NCBI RefSeq assembly: GCF_002086485.1
Contig: NZ_MVHF01000015.1
Span: 1 to 64,000 of the forward strand
Source: Mycobacterium aquaticum
Lineage (GTDB): Bacteria; Actinomycetota; Actinomycetes; Mycobacteriales; Mycobacteriaceae
Direction: 5' to 3'
Length of the DNA stretch: 64,000 nucleotides
The notes under the pieces are model-generated. The model made no database searches. It saw only the letters and a program-made list of their open reading frames with translations, and was not told the origin of the DNA. Shown one piece after another: positions 24,662 through 32,685 of the stretch. Each line of letters begins with the position of its first letter. Position 1 is the first letter of the stretch. The position numbers were made by a program, and so were the translations under genes.

Positions 24662-25988
24662 CGCGGTCTCCTTCCGATCCGTCCCTTGGGATGGTGGCAA
24701 CCACCCGTACGCCGCCGAGGCGGGACCGTTGCACGACGAACGAGCCACCCCGCTCGCGGCACCGGGCCTGCATGTTGGCCAGCCCGCGATGGCGGCCGTC
24801 GACGTCGGTGCCGTCGGCCAGCCGCAACATCAGCCGCATCTTGTCCGGGTCACCGGTGCCGTCGTCGGAGATCGACAGCGTGACGGTGGCGGGCCGGTAC
24901 CGCAGCCGCACGATGGCCCGCGTCGCCTGCCCGTGCATGGCGGTGTTGAACAAGGCTTCGCCCGCGACCCGCAGCAGCGCATGCTCTGCGGCACTGGGCA
25001 ATTCAGTGGCGGCGCCCTCGACCTTGAGCGTCACCCGCAGGTCTTCGGGCATGTGCACGGTCGCCAACTGCTCGAGCATCTCCGGCAGCGTCGACCGACC
25101 CGCGTCGCCGGGCTGGTTGAGTGCGTAGATCGCCGACCGCAACTGTTCGGTGGCCGAGCGGGTGAGGGTCTTGGCGGTGTCCAATCGCTCGACGAGATCG
25201 GCCGCCCCTGACATCGCCTGAATTTCGCTGCGGCACACCTCGATCTGCATGCCTGCCGAGAGCACGGTCTGCGCGACGCTGTCGTGCAGTTCGCGCGCGA
25301 TGCGGTGGCGTTCGGAGTCGAGCACCTGATGTCGTTGCGCCGCACCGAGTTCCCGCTGGGTCGCCAGCAGTTCGGCGTTGCGGGCTTCGGACTGGGCCAG
25401 CAGCGCCTGCGAGCGCTGGAACAGTTCGCAATTGTGCAGGGCGACGGCGGTCTGGCTGGACAGGATCCGCATGACGGTCTCGTCGGTGCCGTCGAGCATG
25501 CGGCCCTTCGGCGTCCAGGCCGCGAACGCGCCGATCACACCGCCGTCCAGCTCGAGCGGCACGTGCGCGTGGTGAGGTTCGATGACCGGCAACCGGAACT
25601 GGGCCAACTGGCCACGCAGGATGTCGTTGAGCCGGTTGAGCACCGCGTCGGGCAGGTGCGGCACCGGATGCTTTGCGCCGGAGAGCCCTTCGAACGAATA
25701 GGCGTTGCCGTCGGCATCGAGGATCAGGTGCCGCGGCCGCGCCCCGGGCAGCGCGCCGTCGGCCAGCGCCAGCAGCACCCATTCGGCACCGAGGTGCGTG
25801 CGGGCGGCTTCGGCCACCGCGCGGACCAGCTTCTCGGGACCATTCACGGTCTGCACCAAAGCATGTGAGATCGTGTCGAGCGCAGCGATCACCCGCTCGG
25901 TGCGTTGCGCGGCCACCCGGAACTCGGAATAGAACGTGGACTTACCCGAGCGTATCCCGGTGAGACGTTCCAGATCGGGCGCTCTCAC
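24651..25988 (-). CDS. mnoS: Cytosolic GAF-domain sensor histidine kinase MnoS
   Basis: The GTG at 25988 shares a GTGA overlap with the stop of the dehydrogenase gene upstream and gives 445 residues; a longer frame is unlikely. There are no membrane segments. The N-terminal half is a GAF-type ligand domain (ALDTISHALVQTVNGPEKLV to SSQTAVALHNCELFQRSQAL). A coiled linker leads to the HisKA_3 dimerisation helix with the phosphorylated histidine in RHRIARELHDSVAQTVLSAG. The HATPase domain follows with EALFNTAMHGQATRAIV (N box) and ISDDGTGDPDKM (G box). It is a soluble metabolite sensor, paired with MnoR. Confidence 0.87.
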   Translation of the reverse strand: MRAPDLERLTGIRSGKSTFYSEFRVAAQRTERVIAALDTISHALVQTVNGPEKLVRAVAEAARTHLGAEWVLLALADGALPGARPRHLILDADGNAYSFEGLSGAKHPVPHLPDAVLNRLNDILRGQLAQFRLPVIEPHHAHVPLELDGGVIGAFAAWTPKGRMLDGTDETVMRILSSQTAVALHNCELFQRSQALLAQSEARNAELLATQRELGAAQRHQVLDSERHRIARELHDSVAQTVLSAGMQIEVCRSEIQAMSGAADLVERLDTAKTLTRSATEQLRSAIYALNQPGDAGRSTLPEMLEQLATVHMPEDLRVTLKVEGAATELPSAAEHALLRVAGEALFNTAMHGQATRAIVRLRYRPATVTLSISDDGTGDPDKMRLMLRLADGTDVDGRHRGLANMQARCRERGGSFVVQRSRLGGVRVVATIPRDGSEGDRDDG

Positions 25989-27214
25989 AGCGCCGCCCGG
26001 AACAGCGCCCGCAGCGCCGCTTCGTCGGCGGGACGCGGGTTGGTGGTGATGCAAGCATCGGCCATCGCGTTGTGCGCCAGCACCGGCACGTCCTCGTCCC
26101 GCACGCCCAGTTCGCCCAGGCCGCGCGGCACGCCCACCTGCCGGGCCAGCTCCTGCAACCGATCAGCAAGGGCCAGTGCGGATTCCCGTGCCGGGGCCCG
26201 CTTGTCGGCGATACCGAGGCAGGCGGCGATGGTGGCGAACGGCGCCGGGTCGGCCTCGGCGTTGAACCGCACGACATGCGGCAGCAGCACCCCGTTGATG
26301 ACGCCGTGCGGCAGGTCCAGCAGCCCACCCACCTGATGGCTCATGGCATGGGCGGCACCGAGTATGGCGTTGGTGAAGGCCAACCCGGCCTCGAGTGCCG
26401 CCTGCGCCATCAGCACCCGCGCGGGCATCTCGTGCGGACGTTCGATGGTGGACACCAGATTCTCGGTCACCATGACGACCGACCGCAGCGCGTGATGGTC
26501 GGTCAGCTGATTGTGGCCCAGCGAGACGAACGCCTCGATGCCATGTGTGAGCGCATCCAAACCCGTTGCGGCATTGAGCCATTCCGGCATAGTGGTGAGC
26601 AGCCGCGGATCGATGACGGTGATGTCGGGGACCAGGGCCCGGCCCAGGATGGTGATCTTGGTGTTGCGGGTGGTGTCGGTGACGATGCAGAACTGGGAAA
26701 CGTCCGCGCCGGTGCCCGAGGTCGAGGGCAACACCACGAGCGGCGGGATCGGCATGGTGGCCTTGTCCACGCCGGCGTAGTCGAGGATGTCGCCGCCGTT
26801 GGCGGAGAGGATCGCGATGCCCTTGGCGGCGTCGATCACCGAGCCGCCACCGAGAGCGATGAGCACGTCGCACCCGTGTTCGCGGTAGAACTCGTGGCCT
26901 GCGGTGATCTCGTGGTCCTTGGGATTGGGCGTCAGCGCGCTCCACACCTGCGCCTCGACGCACTGGGCGCGTAGATGCCCGACGAGTTCACGCACCCAAC
27001 CGGCCTCGATCAGCCCCGGGTCGGTGACCAGCAGCGGCCGCAGCCCGCCGAGTCGCACAGCGGCATGGGCGGCCTCGGCCATCGAATCGATGCCGAACAC
27101 GATCTCGGGCGCATGGAACTTCAGCAGCCGGGTGGGCATCGCGTCGGGCGTGGCCGTCGGCACCGCCATGGGCGTGATCTCCGCCTGCGCTATCACGTCG
27201 CACTCCCAAGTCAT
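25985..27214 (-). CDS. Iron-containing alcohol dehydrogenase (1,3-propanediol dehydrogenase type)
   Basis: Start ATG at 27214; a GTG 9 bases earlier is an alternative. About 409 residues. The NAD-binding motif is ALGGGSVIDAAKGIA and the TSGTGADVSQF loop follows. Metal ligands lie in GLDALTHGIEAFVS, AAHAMSHQVGGLLDLPHGVI and VLLPHVVRFN. Group III iron alcohol dehydrogenases reduce or oxidise short diols and alcohols in the cytosol. The gene precedes and overlaps mnoS, so sensor and enzyme are cotranscribed. A hairpin and a CCGATCGGGCAG box lie between it and the upstream VWA gene, suggesting its own promoter. Confidence 0.9.
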   Translation of the reverse strand: MTWECDVIAQAEITPMAVPTATPDAMPTRLLKFHAPEIVFGIDSMAEAAHAAVRLGGLRPLLVTDPGLIEAGWVRELVGHLRAQCVEAQVWSALTPNPKDHEITAGHEFYREHGCDVLIALGGGSVIDAAKGIAILSANGGDILDYAGVDKATMPIPPLVVLPSTSGTGADVSQFCIVTDTTRNTKITILGRALVPDITVIDPRLLTTMPEWLNAATGLDALTHGIEAFVSLGHNQLTDHHALRSVVMVTENLVSTIERPHEMPARVLMAQAALEAGLAFTNAILGAAHAMSHQVGGLLDLPHGVINGVLLPHVVRFNAEADPAPFATIAACLGIADKRAPARESALALADRLQELARQVGVPRGLGELGVRDEDVPVLAHNAMADACITTNPRPADEAALRALFRAAL

Positions 27215-27278
27215 GTGATCCACGTAACACTGCCACCCTACGGCCCATCTCGACCGCCGCCAATGTGCAGGTGGGCAG

Positions 27279-27310
27279 CTGCCTACCTGGCCGATCGGGC
27301 AGGTAGGCAG
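27279..27310 (-). terminator. Hairpin between the VWA gene and the iron alcohol dehydrogenase
   Basis: CTGCCTACCTG (27279-27289) pairs perfectly with CAGGTAGGCAG (27300-27310) across a 10-base loop. It directly follows the VWA stop on the minus strand. No T-run follows, so a terminator is not certain. The loop contains CCGATCGGG, part of the 12-base box shared with the mno promoter region, so it may instead be a regulator site. Confidence 0.5.
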
Positions 27311-28825
27311 TCAGGACAGGGCGTGCGCGAGCTCCCCGGCGTGCGCGTTCAGGGCGGCGGCGTCGCTGGCCACCACCACGCGGTCGCAGACCTGCGCGTA
27401 CTGCGGCATCGCGCACGTCGCCTGGTGCCAGTAGCGGCGCGGCTCCGGCGTGACCCAGGCCAATCGATGTACACGGCGGCGCAGGGCACGCAGCTGCTCG
27501 ACACCGGCGGCCAGTCCTCCGCTGCGCCCGTCGCCGACGATCAGCACGGCGGTGCGGCGATCGAGCGAATCGGCCTGCCCGCGCAGCATGCCGTCGAACA
27601 CCTGCCCGTAGTCGCTGCTGGCATCGAGATCCAGTTGCGCTTCGGCAAGCACCGCTGCCAGTGCGTCGTCGCCCCCGGTGCGCAACAGGATGTCCGTGAC
27701 ATCGACCGGGCGGTCGACGAACGCCATCACCCGGCACCGATGCGCGCGCCGGTGCATGGCCTGGGCCAGCCGCAAGGTGAACGCCGTGACCGGCCGCACC
27801 GACAGCGACACGTCGGCGATCACGAGCAGTCGAATCCGGTCGGGCAGCGGGGTACGCGTCACCAGATGGAACGGCACACCGTCGGTGCGCAGAGCAGCCC
27901 GCGTGGTGCGGCGCATGTCGAGCCGGCCATGGCCGCGCTCGCGGGGACGCGGCCGCGGCGCACCACGCATCCGGCGCAACACCTCGTGGCACGCCAGGTC
28001 GACATCGGTGGCCAGCCCGGCATCCGTTGCGGTATCCGGGGTTTCGGCTTCAGCGGTCAGCCCGCAGCGGTCCGCCAGGGCAGCGACGAAGCCCTCGACC
28101 GCCGCACTCAGCTGGCCCAGCTGCTCGGCGGTCAGCGGCTGCTCGCCCGCGTCGTCGCCGTAGGTGCGGCTCGGGTCGTAGGCGTCCAGCCAGGCCAGGA
28201 TCGACTCGGGGTCATCCCAACTCAGCGCACCGGCCACCACGGGCGCCACCGAGTCCGCGAGGTCACCGGCCATGCTGGCGGTGGCGCGGTCCACCTCCAC
28301 GGTGTAGCGGACCCCGCGCCTGCCGGTGTCGCTCTCGGCCGACACCGTCAGCTGATTGTCGGCCGCCGTCACGCTGTAGTCGTCGTCGTCCTTGTGCGGG
28401 TTGAAGCCCTTGTCGGCCTCCGGGGTGTCGAAGTGGTCGCCGACCTCCGCGGCGCGTTCGTTGTATTCGGCGTAACGCCCGATCTCCTGGTCCTCGCCGA
28501 CGTCGAGTCGGTCGGGCAGGCCCGAGCCGGTGTGGGCACGGCTCGGGCCCGGGTCCTGACGGGCGAATTCCGTTGCGCCGAACAACGCGTCGAAGGCGCG
28601 GTCGAATCCTCGTTGTTCCCGGCCGTATTTGGCGCACGTCGCCCGCAGCGCCGCACGCAATGCGGCGAGATCCCGGGCTCCGAGCAGACCCAGCACCCGG
28701 CGTACCTCGATGACCTCGGCCGGTGACGTCGCCACCCCTGCGCGGCGCAGCAGGGCGCCGAACATCGCGGCGACGATGTCGAGCAGATGTGACGCCGTCA
28801 CGCCCTGCCGCCCCTCCCGTGTCAC
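27311..28825 (-). CDS. VWA-domain (CoxE/BatA-like) protein, partner of MoxR ATPase
   Basis: A 504-residue soluble protein. The C-terminal third is a von Willebrand A domain with the metal-ion adhesion motif DVSLS at about residue 338 (LLVIADVSLSVRPVTAFTLR), then RTAVLIVGDGRSGG. The N-terminal 300 residues are acidic and helical (SHLLDIVAAMFGALLRRAGV). MoxR-VWA pairs act as chaperones inserting metals or cofactors; in methylotrophs they accompany methanol dehydrogenase maturation. Its start overlaps the MoxR stop by 4 bases. Sitting between mno and the iron alcohol dehydrogenase, it probably helps assemble one of these metal-dependent enzymes. Confidence 0.87.
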   Translation of the reverse strand: MTREGRQGVTASHLLDIVAAMFGALLRRAGVATSPAEVIEVRRVLGLLGARDLAALRAALRATCAKYGREQRGFDRAFDALFGATEFARQDPGPSRAHTGSGLPDRLDVGEDQEIGRYAEYNERAAEVGDHFDTPEADKGFNPHKDDDDYSVTAADNQLTVSAESDTGRRGVRYTVEVDRATASMAGDLADSVAPVVAGALSWDDPESILAWLDAYDPSRTYGDDAGEQPLTAEQLGQLSAAVEGFVAALADRCGLTAEAETPDTATDAGLATDVDLACHEVLRRMRGAPRPRPRERGHGRLDMRRTTRAALRTDGVPFHLVTRTPLPDRIRLLVIADVSLSVRPVTAFTLRLAQAMHRRAHRCRVMAFVDRPVDVTDILLRTGGDDALAAVLAEAQLDLDASSDYGQVFDGMLRGQADSLDRRTAVLIVGDGRSGGLAAGVEQLRALRRRVHRLAWVTPEPRRYWHQATCAMPQYAQVCDRVVVASDAAALNAHAGELAHALS

Positions 28826-29799
28826 GCCCGACCGCCCCTCCCCCGGAAAACCGAGGTGGTCGTGTTGGCCGGACGCGACGCCACGGTGGCCCGTTGCGGT
28901 TCGGCGTGCACCGGGGCCGGTGCGTCACCGAGGTGGCGCAGCGCGATGTCGCGGTCGCTGGTGAACTTCACCAGCGTCGAGAGCAGAATCGATTGCGCCG
29001 TATCCGATGTCGTGTCGCCGAGGATCGCCGCGGCGCGTGCGGCGTCGATCACCTCGGAGATCGACGGCGCCTTGCGCAGTGGCAGCTCACGCAACGTGCG
29101 CGCGAGTTCGACCACGTCGGCCACCACCGCGGGCTCGACGCGTGGCGCCCGCACCTCGACGATTTCCCGTTCCCGTTGCGGGGTGGGGAAATCCAGGTGG
29201 TAGTGCAGGCAGCGACGCTTGAGCGCAGCCGACAGCTCACGAGTGTCGTTGGACGTCAATACCACCCACGGCACGGTGCGGGCCGCGAAGGTGCCGATCT
29301 CCGGGATGGTGACCTGGCGTTCGGCCAGCACCTCCAGCAGTAGCGCCTCCATCGCTTCTTCGGTGCGGTCGACCTCGTCGATCAAGAGCACCACGGGTTG
29401 TTCGGAGAGCACCGATTCCAGCAGCGGCCGCACCGACAGGAAGTCCTCGGAGTAGATGTCGGTGGCGATCTCGTCGACGTCGCTCGTCTGGTCGCGCATC
29501 ATCTGCACGTGCAAAAGCTGTTTGGCGTAATCCCATTCGTAGAGTACGCGGTTGTCGTCGAGACCCTCGTAGCACTGCAGCCGGATCAGCCGTCGGCCGC
29601 CGGCTGCGGCCAGAGCCTTGGCCAGTTCAGTCTTCCCGACGCCGGCCGGCCCCTCCAACAACAGGGGCCGGTCCAGCGCGGTCGCCAGGTGCACCACCGT
29701 GGCCAGGTCGTCATCGGCGATGTAGTCCTGCTCCCGCAGCGCTTCGGAAAGCGCTGCGGGGCCGGCGAATCCGTCGACCTCGGACTCAGTAAGTGCCAT
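28822..29799 (-). CDS. MoxR-type AAA+ ATPase
   Basis: Start ATG at 29799, inside the end of mno (14-base overlap); another ATG lies 9 bases earlier. About 325 residues. Walker A is EGPAGVGKTELAKAL (residues 49-63), Walker B is VVLLIDEVDRTEEAMEALLL, sensor 1 is WVVLTSNDTREL, and the arginine-finger region is ALKRRCLHYHLDFP. Together with the overlapping VWA gene it forms the standard MoxR/VWA chaperone pair. Tight coupling to mno suggests it matures or remodels Mno or the neighbouring iron alcohol dehydrogenase. The C-terminal 50 residues are proline/arginine-rich and unconserved in appearance. Confidence 0.9.
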   Translation of the reverse strand: MALTESEVDGFAGPAALSEALREQDYIADDDLATVVHLATALDRPLLLEGPAGVGKTELAKALAAAGGRRLIRLQCYEGLDDNRVLYEWDYAKQLLHVQMMRDQTSDVDEIATDIYSEDFLSVRPLLESVLSEQPVVLLIDEVDRTEEAMEALLLEVLAERQVTIPEIGTFAARTVPWVVLTSNDTRELSAALKRRCLHYHLDFPTPQREREIVEVRAPRVEPAVVADVVELARTLRELPLRKAPSISEVIDAARAAAILGDTTSDTAQSILLSTLVKFTSDRDIALRHLGDAPAPVHAEPQRATVASRPANTTTSVFRGRGGRA

Positions 29800-31057
29800 T
29801 AATCGCATGACCGACCACCGGGATCATCGATTCCACCGTCACCTCGCGCGGGTTGCCCGGCGTGCACCAGTCGCCCTGGATGTGTTCGGAGATCGCCAGC
29901 ACGGACTTGTCGTCGCCCTTGATGACATCGCCGCGGCCGGCGTACTTGCCGGTGTTCATCCGGTTCTTCTCGTACGAGTCGGTACGGACCTGCGAGAAGT
30001 TGTCCGGGATGCCCACGTCCTGCGACAGCCGGATCGCGGCCTCGACCGCGGCGTCGGCGGCCTGCACCGTGGTCATGTTGCGGGTGTCGACGCCCATGGC
30101 GGTGGCCAGCTGCGCGTAGCGCTCGTAGCGGGCGGGCAGGTTGTATTCCCACACCCGCGGCAACGCGATCGCGTTGTTGAGCCCGTGGTGGCTGTCGAAG
30201 AACGCACTGACCGCGTGGCTGATCGAGTGCACGATGCCGAGCCCACCGGAGTTGAACGCCTGCCCGGCGATGTACTGCGCGTTCATCATGCCTTCGCGAG
30301 CCTTGAGGTTGCGGGGCTCGAACACGGCCTCGCGCAGGTTCTTGGCTACGAGTTCGACTGAGTACAAGGCATTTCCGAGCGACGGCGCGAAGTCCAGGCG
30401 CGAGACGTAGGGCTCACTGCCGTGCGCGAGCACGTCGAAGCCACAGTATGCGGTGAAGTGCTGCGGGCAGGTGTAGTACAGCAGCGGGTCGTCGATGGCC
30501 AGCGTGACGATGGTCGCCTCGTCGAAACCCACCCACTTGTGCGGGTGCTCCATGTCGGACGTGTCGGTGATGACGTAGGCCCAGGAGGTCTCCGAACCTG
30601 TTCCCGCCGTGGTGGATACGGCGATGTGCGGCGGATTCTGCTTGTTGGTGGATTTGGCGAAACCCTCGAACTCGTTGATGTTGCGGCCGTCGTGCGCGAT
30701 GACGACGCGTGCGCCCTTGGCCGCGTCATGGCTGGAGCCGCCGCCGATGGAGATGATGCTGTCGCACTTCTCCTGCTGGTACAGCGCCGCGGCTTCCATG
30801 ACGTTGTAGTCCTTGGGGTTGGACTCGACCTTGTCGTAGAGCACCACCTCGACGCCCTGGTACTCGATCTTGCCGGTGAGCTCCTCGATGATGCCCGAGC
30901 CGCGCAGGCCCGTCGTCATCAGCAGGGTGCGCTTGAAGCCGAGGTTCTTGGCTTCGACGCCGATGATGTCGTGCGCGCCCACCCCGAGCAGGGCCCGCGG
31001 GAACGGGTGGAACTCCTTGATCGGAAAGTCCCAAATCTGGTTCAGCTCAATGGCCAT
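29786..31057 (-). CDS. mno: NDMA-dependent methanol/alcohol dehydrogenase (Mno/MDO), iron-type ADH family
   Basis: The ATG at 31057 follows AGAAGGAG and gives 423 residues, the usual size of the methanol:NDMA oxidoreductase. The NAD-binding motif is ISIGGGSSHDAAKGARVV, then AVSTTAGTGSETSWAYVITD. Metal-ligand regions are GFDVLAHGSEPYVSRL and GIVHSISHAVSAFFDSHHGL, with NNAIALPRVWEYN following. Actinobacterial Mno holds a tightly bound NAD and passes electrons to an outside acceptor, thought to be mycofactocin, when oxidising methanol, ethanol or 1,3-propanediol. It heads the unit mno-moxR-vwa, with the iron alcohol dehydrogenase, mnoS and mnoR downstream. Confidence 0.92.
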   Translation of the reverse strand: MAIELNQIWDFPIKEFHPFPRALLGVGAHDIIGVEAKNLGFKRTLLMTTGLRGSGIIEELTGKIEYQGVEVVLYDKVESNPKDYNVMEAAALYQQEKCDSIISIGGGSSHDAAKGARVVIAHDGRNINEFEGFAKSTNKQNPPHIAVSTTAGTGSETSWAYVITDTSDMEHPHKWVGFDEATIVTLAIDDPLLYYTCPQHFTAYCGFDVLAHGSEPYVSRLDFAPSLGNALYSVELVAKNLREAVFEPRNLKAREGMMNAQYIAGQAFNSGGLGIVHSISHAVSAFFDSHHGLNNAIALPRVWEYNLPARYERYAQLATAMGVDTRNMTTVQAADAAVEAAIRLSQDVGIPDNFSQVRTDSYEKNRMNTGKYAGRGDVIKGDDKSVLAISEHIQGDWCTPGNPREVTVESMIPVVGHAINGTY

Positions 31058-31484
31058 CGGAAGACTCCTTCTGTCGTGTGACACCACCGTGAACCTTGGT
31101 GGCGCGCGTCACAACGATTCGGAGGTACTACCGGCCGACCGGAACGCCAGAACTCTCCGATCGGGCAGTGCGGCACACTCCCCTGCACAGCAGGCCGGGC
31201 CGCCACGGCGTCCGCACGGTGGCCAACCCTTGTTTCAGGACTCAGCGCGTTCCATAAGTGCACATATGCACATTTGCCACAATCGCGCAACACGTACGAA
31301 TTCAGCACAGCGCTCAGTTTTGCAGCGATTAGTACAACATCTCTTATTTGGCGGTTACTGCCACTTTTCATCGATACCAGCGGTATCAGCAAATGATATG
31401 TGGCCCCGCGCACAAGGTCTATCGAACTCTGCCTAGCGTTGCTACAGTCTGCCGAATACTTGCCAATTCAAGATCAGGGCGGTC
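31058..31484. promoter_or_regulatory. Divergent promoter region between mno and alkB with candidate MnoR boxes
   Basis: A 427-base region, AT-rich toward the alkB side. On the mno side, CTACCGGCCGACCGG (31128-31142) and CCGATCGGGCAG (31157-31168) resemble each other. Both also match CTACCTGGCCGATCGGGCAG before the iron alcohol dehydrogenase (27283-27302); the 12-base CCGATCGGGCAG is identical. Further upstream a TGCA-CATA-TGCA inverted repeat lies near 31258. These boxes are 70-110 bases from the mno start, a usual place for an activator of the LuxR class. Confidence 0.55.
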
Positions 31485-32685
31485 ATGACAGCCGGCTTCG
31501 TAACGAGCAGTTACCCCACGGGCAACGCTGATATACAGCGCAGCTGGAATGACCCCAAACGCTATTTGTGGCTCCTCGCCGCCACGGTTCCGGGTCTGGT
31601 GGTGCTTTCCTGGCTGGCCGTGAAAGCAACGGGGTTCGGCGGATTCTGGTGGCTCGGAACGCTTCTCGCGTTCGTCGTGATCCCACTGCTCGACCACGTC
31701 GTCGGAACCGACCGCAGCGCCGCCCCTGAAGACGTCTACATCGACCTCGACAACGATCCGTGGTATCGCTGGGCGACCTGTCTCTACCTGCCCAACCAGT
31801 ATCTGTCGCTGATCTTCGCGTGCTGGCTGTGGAGCGGTGGCGGCTGGGTTGTGCTGTCATCGGTCGACCGTGCCGGCCTACTGGTGACCGTCGGGATCGT
31901 GGGCGGTATCGGGATCAATGCCGCACACGAGTTGGGCCACAGGAACGCCCGCCTCGAACGGCGGCTGAGCAAGATCGCCCTCGCCCAAACGTGCTACGGG
32001 CACTTCTTCGTCGAACACAATCGCGGCCACCACGTACGCGTGGCGACACCGGACGATCCCGCCAGTTCACTACTGGGCCAAAGCATCTACCGCTTCATCC
32101 CGCGCTCGGTGACCGGTGGGCTCCGATCCGCGTGGGCGCTGGAGGCACGCCGATTCACCCGCCGCGGAAAGACACCGTGGACATCGAGAAACAATGTGCT
32201 CAACGCGTGGCTGATGAGTCTCGCGCTGTTCTGCGGCCTTGCCCTGTGGTTCGGGCCGGTGGTCCTTCCGATGCTCCTCGGAGGCGATCGTCGGCATCTG
32301 CCTGCTCGAAGCGGTCAACTATCTCGAGCACTACGGGCTACGCCGCGAACGGCTGCCCTCCGGCCGGTACGAACGGGTCTCCGCCCGGCACAGTTGGAAC
32401 AGCAACACCCTGGTGGCGAACGTGTTCCTCTACCATCTCCAGCGCCACTCCGACCATCACGCCAATCCCCAACGGCGCTACCAAACCCTGCGCAGTATCG
32501 ACGAGGCGCCTCAGCTGCCCAGCGGGTACGGCACCATGTTGGTGCTGGCGCTGGTCCCGCCGCTGTGGCGCAAAGTCATGGATCCCCGGGTGATCGAGCA
32601 CTATTCGGGTCGCATCGAGGCGGCTGCGCTCGACCCGCGGCAGCGCGAGCACCTCATCCGCAGACACCAGGCGCGCGCCGCATGA
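31485..32685 (+). pseudogene. AlkB-type membrane alkane/fatty-acid hydroxylase, frameshifted
   Basis: The N-terminal 265 residues (31485 to about 32279) and the C-terminal 135 residues (about 32281-32685) are in different frames. Removing one G from CTCCTCGGAGGCG near 32280 joins them (..LPMLLEAIVGICLLEAVNY..). The joined protein of about 400 residues has hydrophobic helices and all histidine boxes of the non-haem di-iron hydroxylases: HELGHRN (from His148), EHNRGHHVRVATPDDPASS, NYLEHYGL and LQRHSDHHANPQRRYQ. Such enzymes hydroxylate terminal carbons of alkanes or related chains using rubredoxin electrons. No rubredoxin gene is adjacent. Because every catalytic motif is intact, a sequencing error or a very recent mutation is likely. 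Confidence 0.8.
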
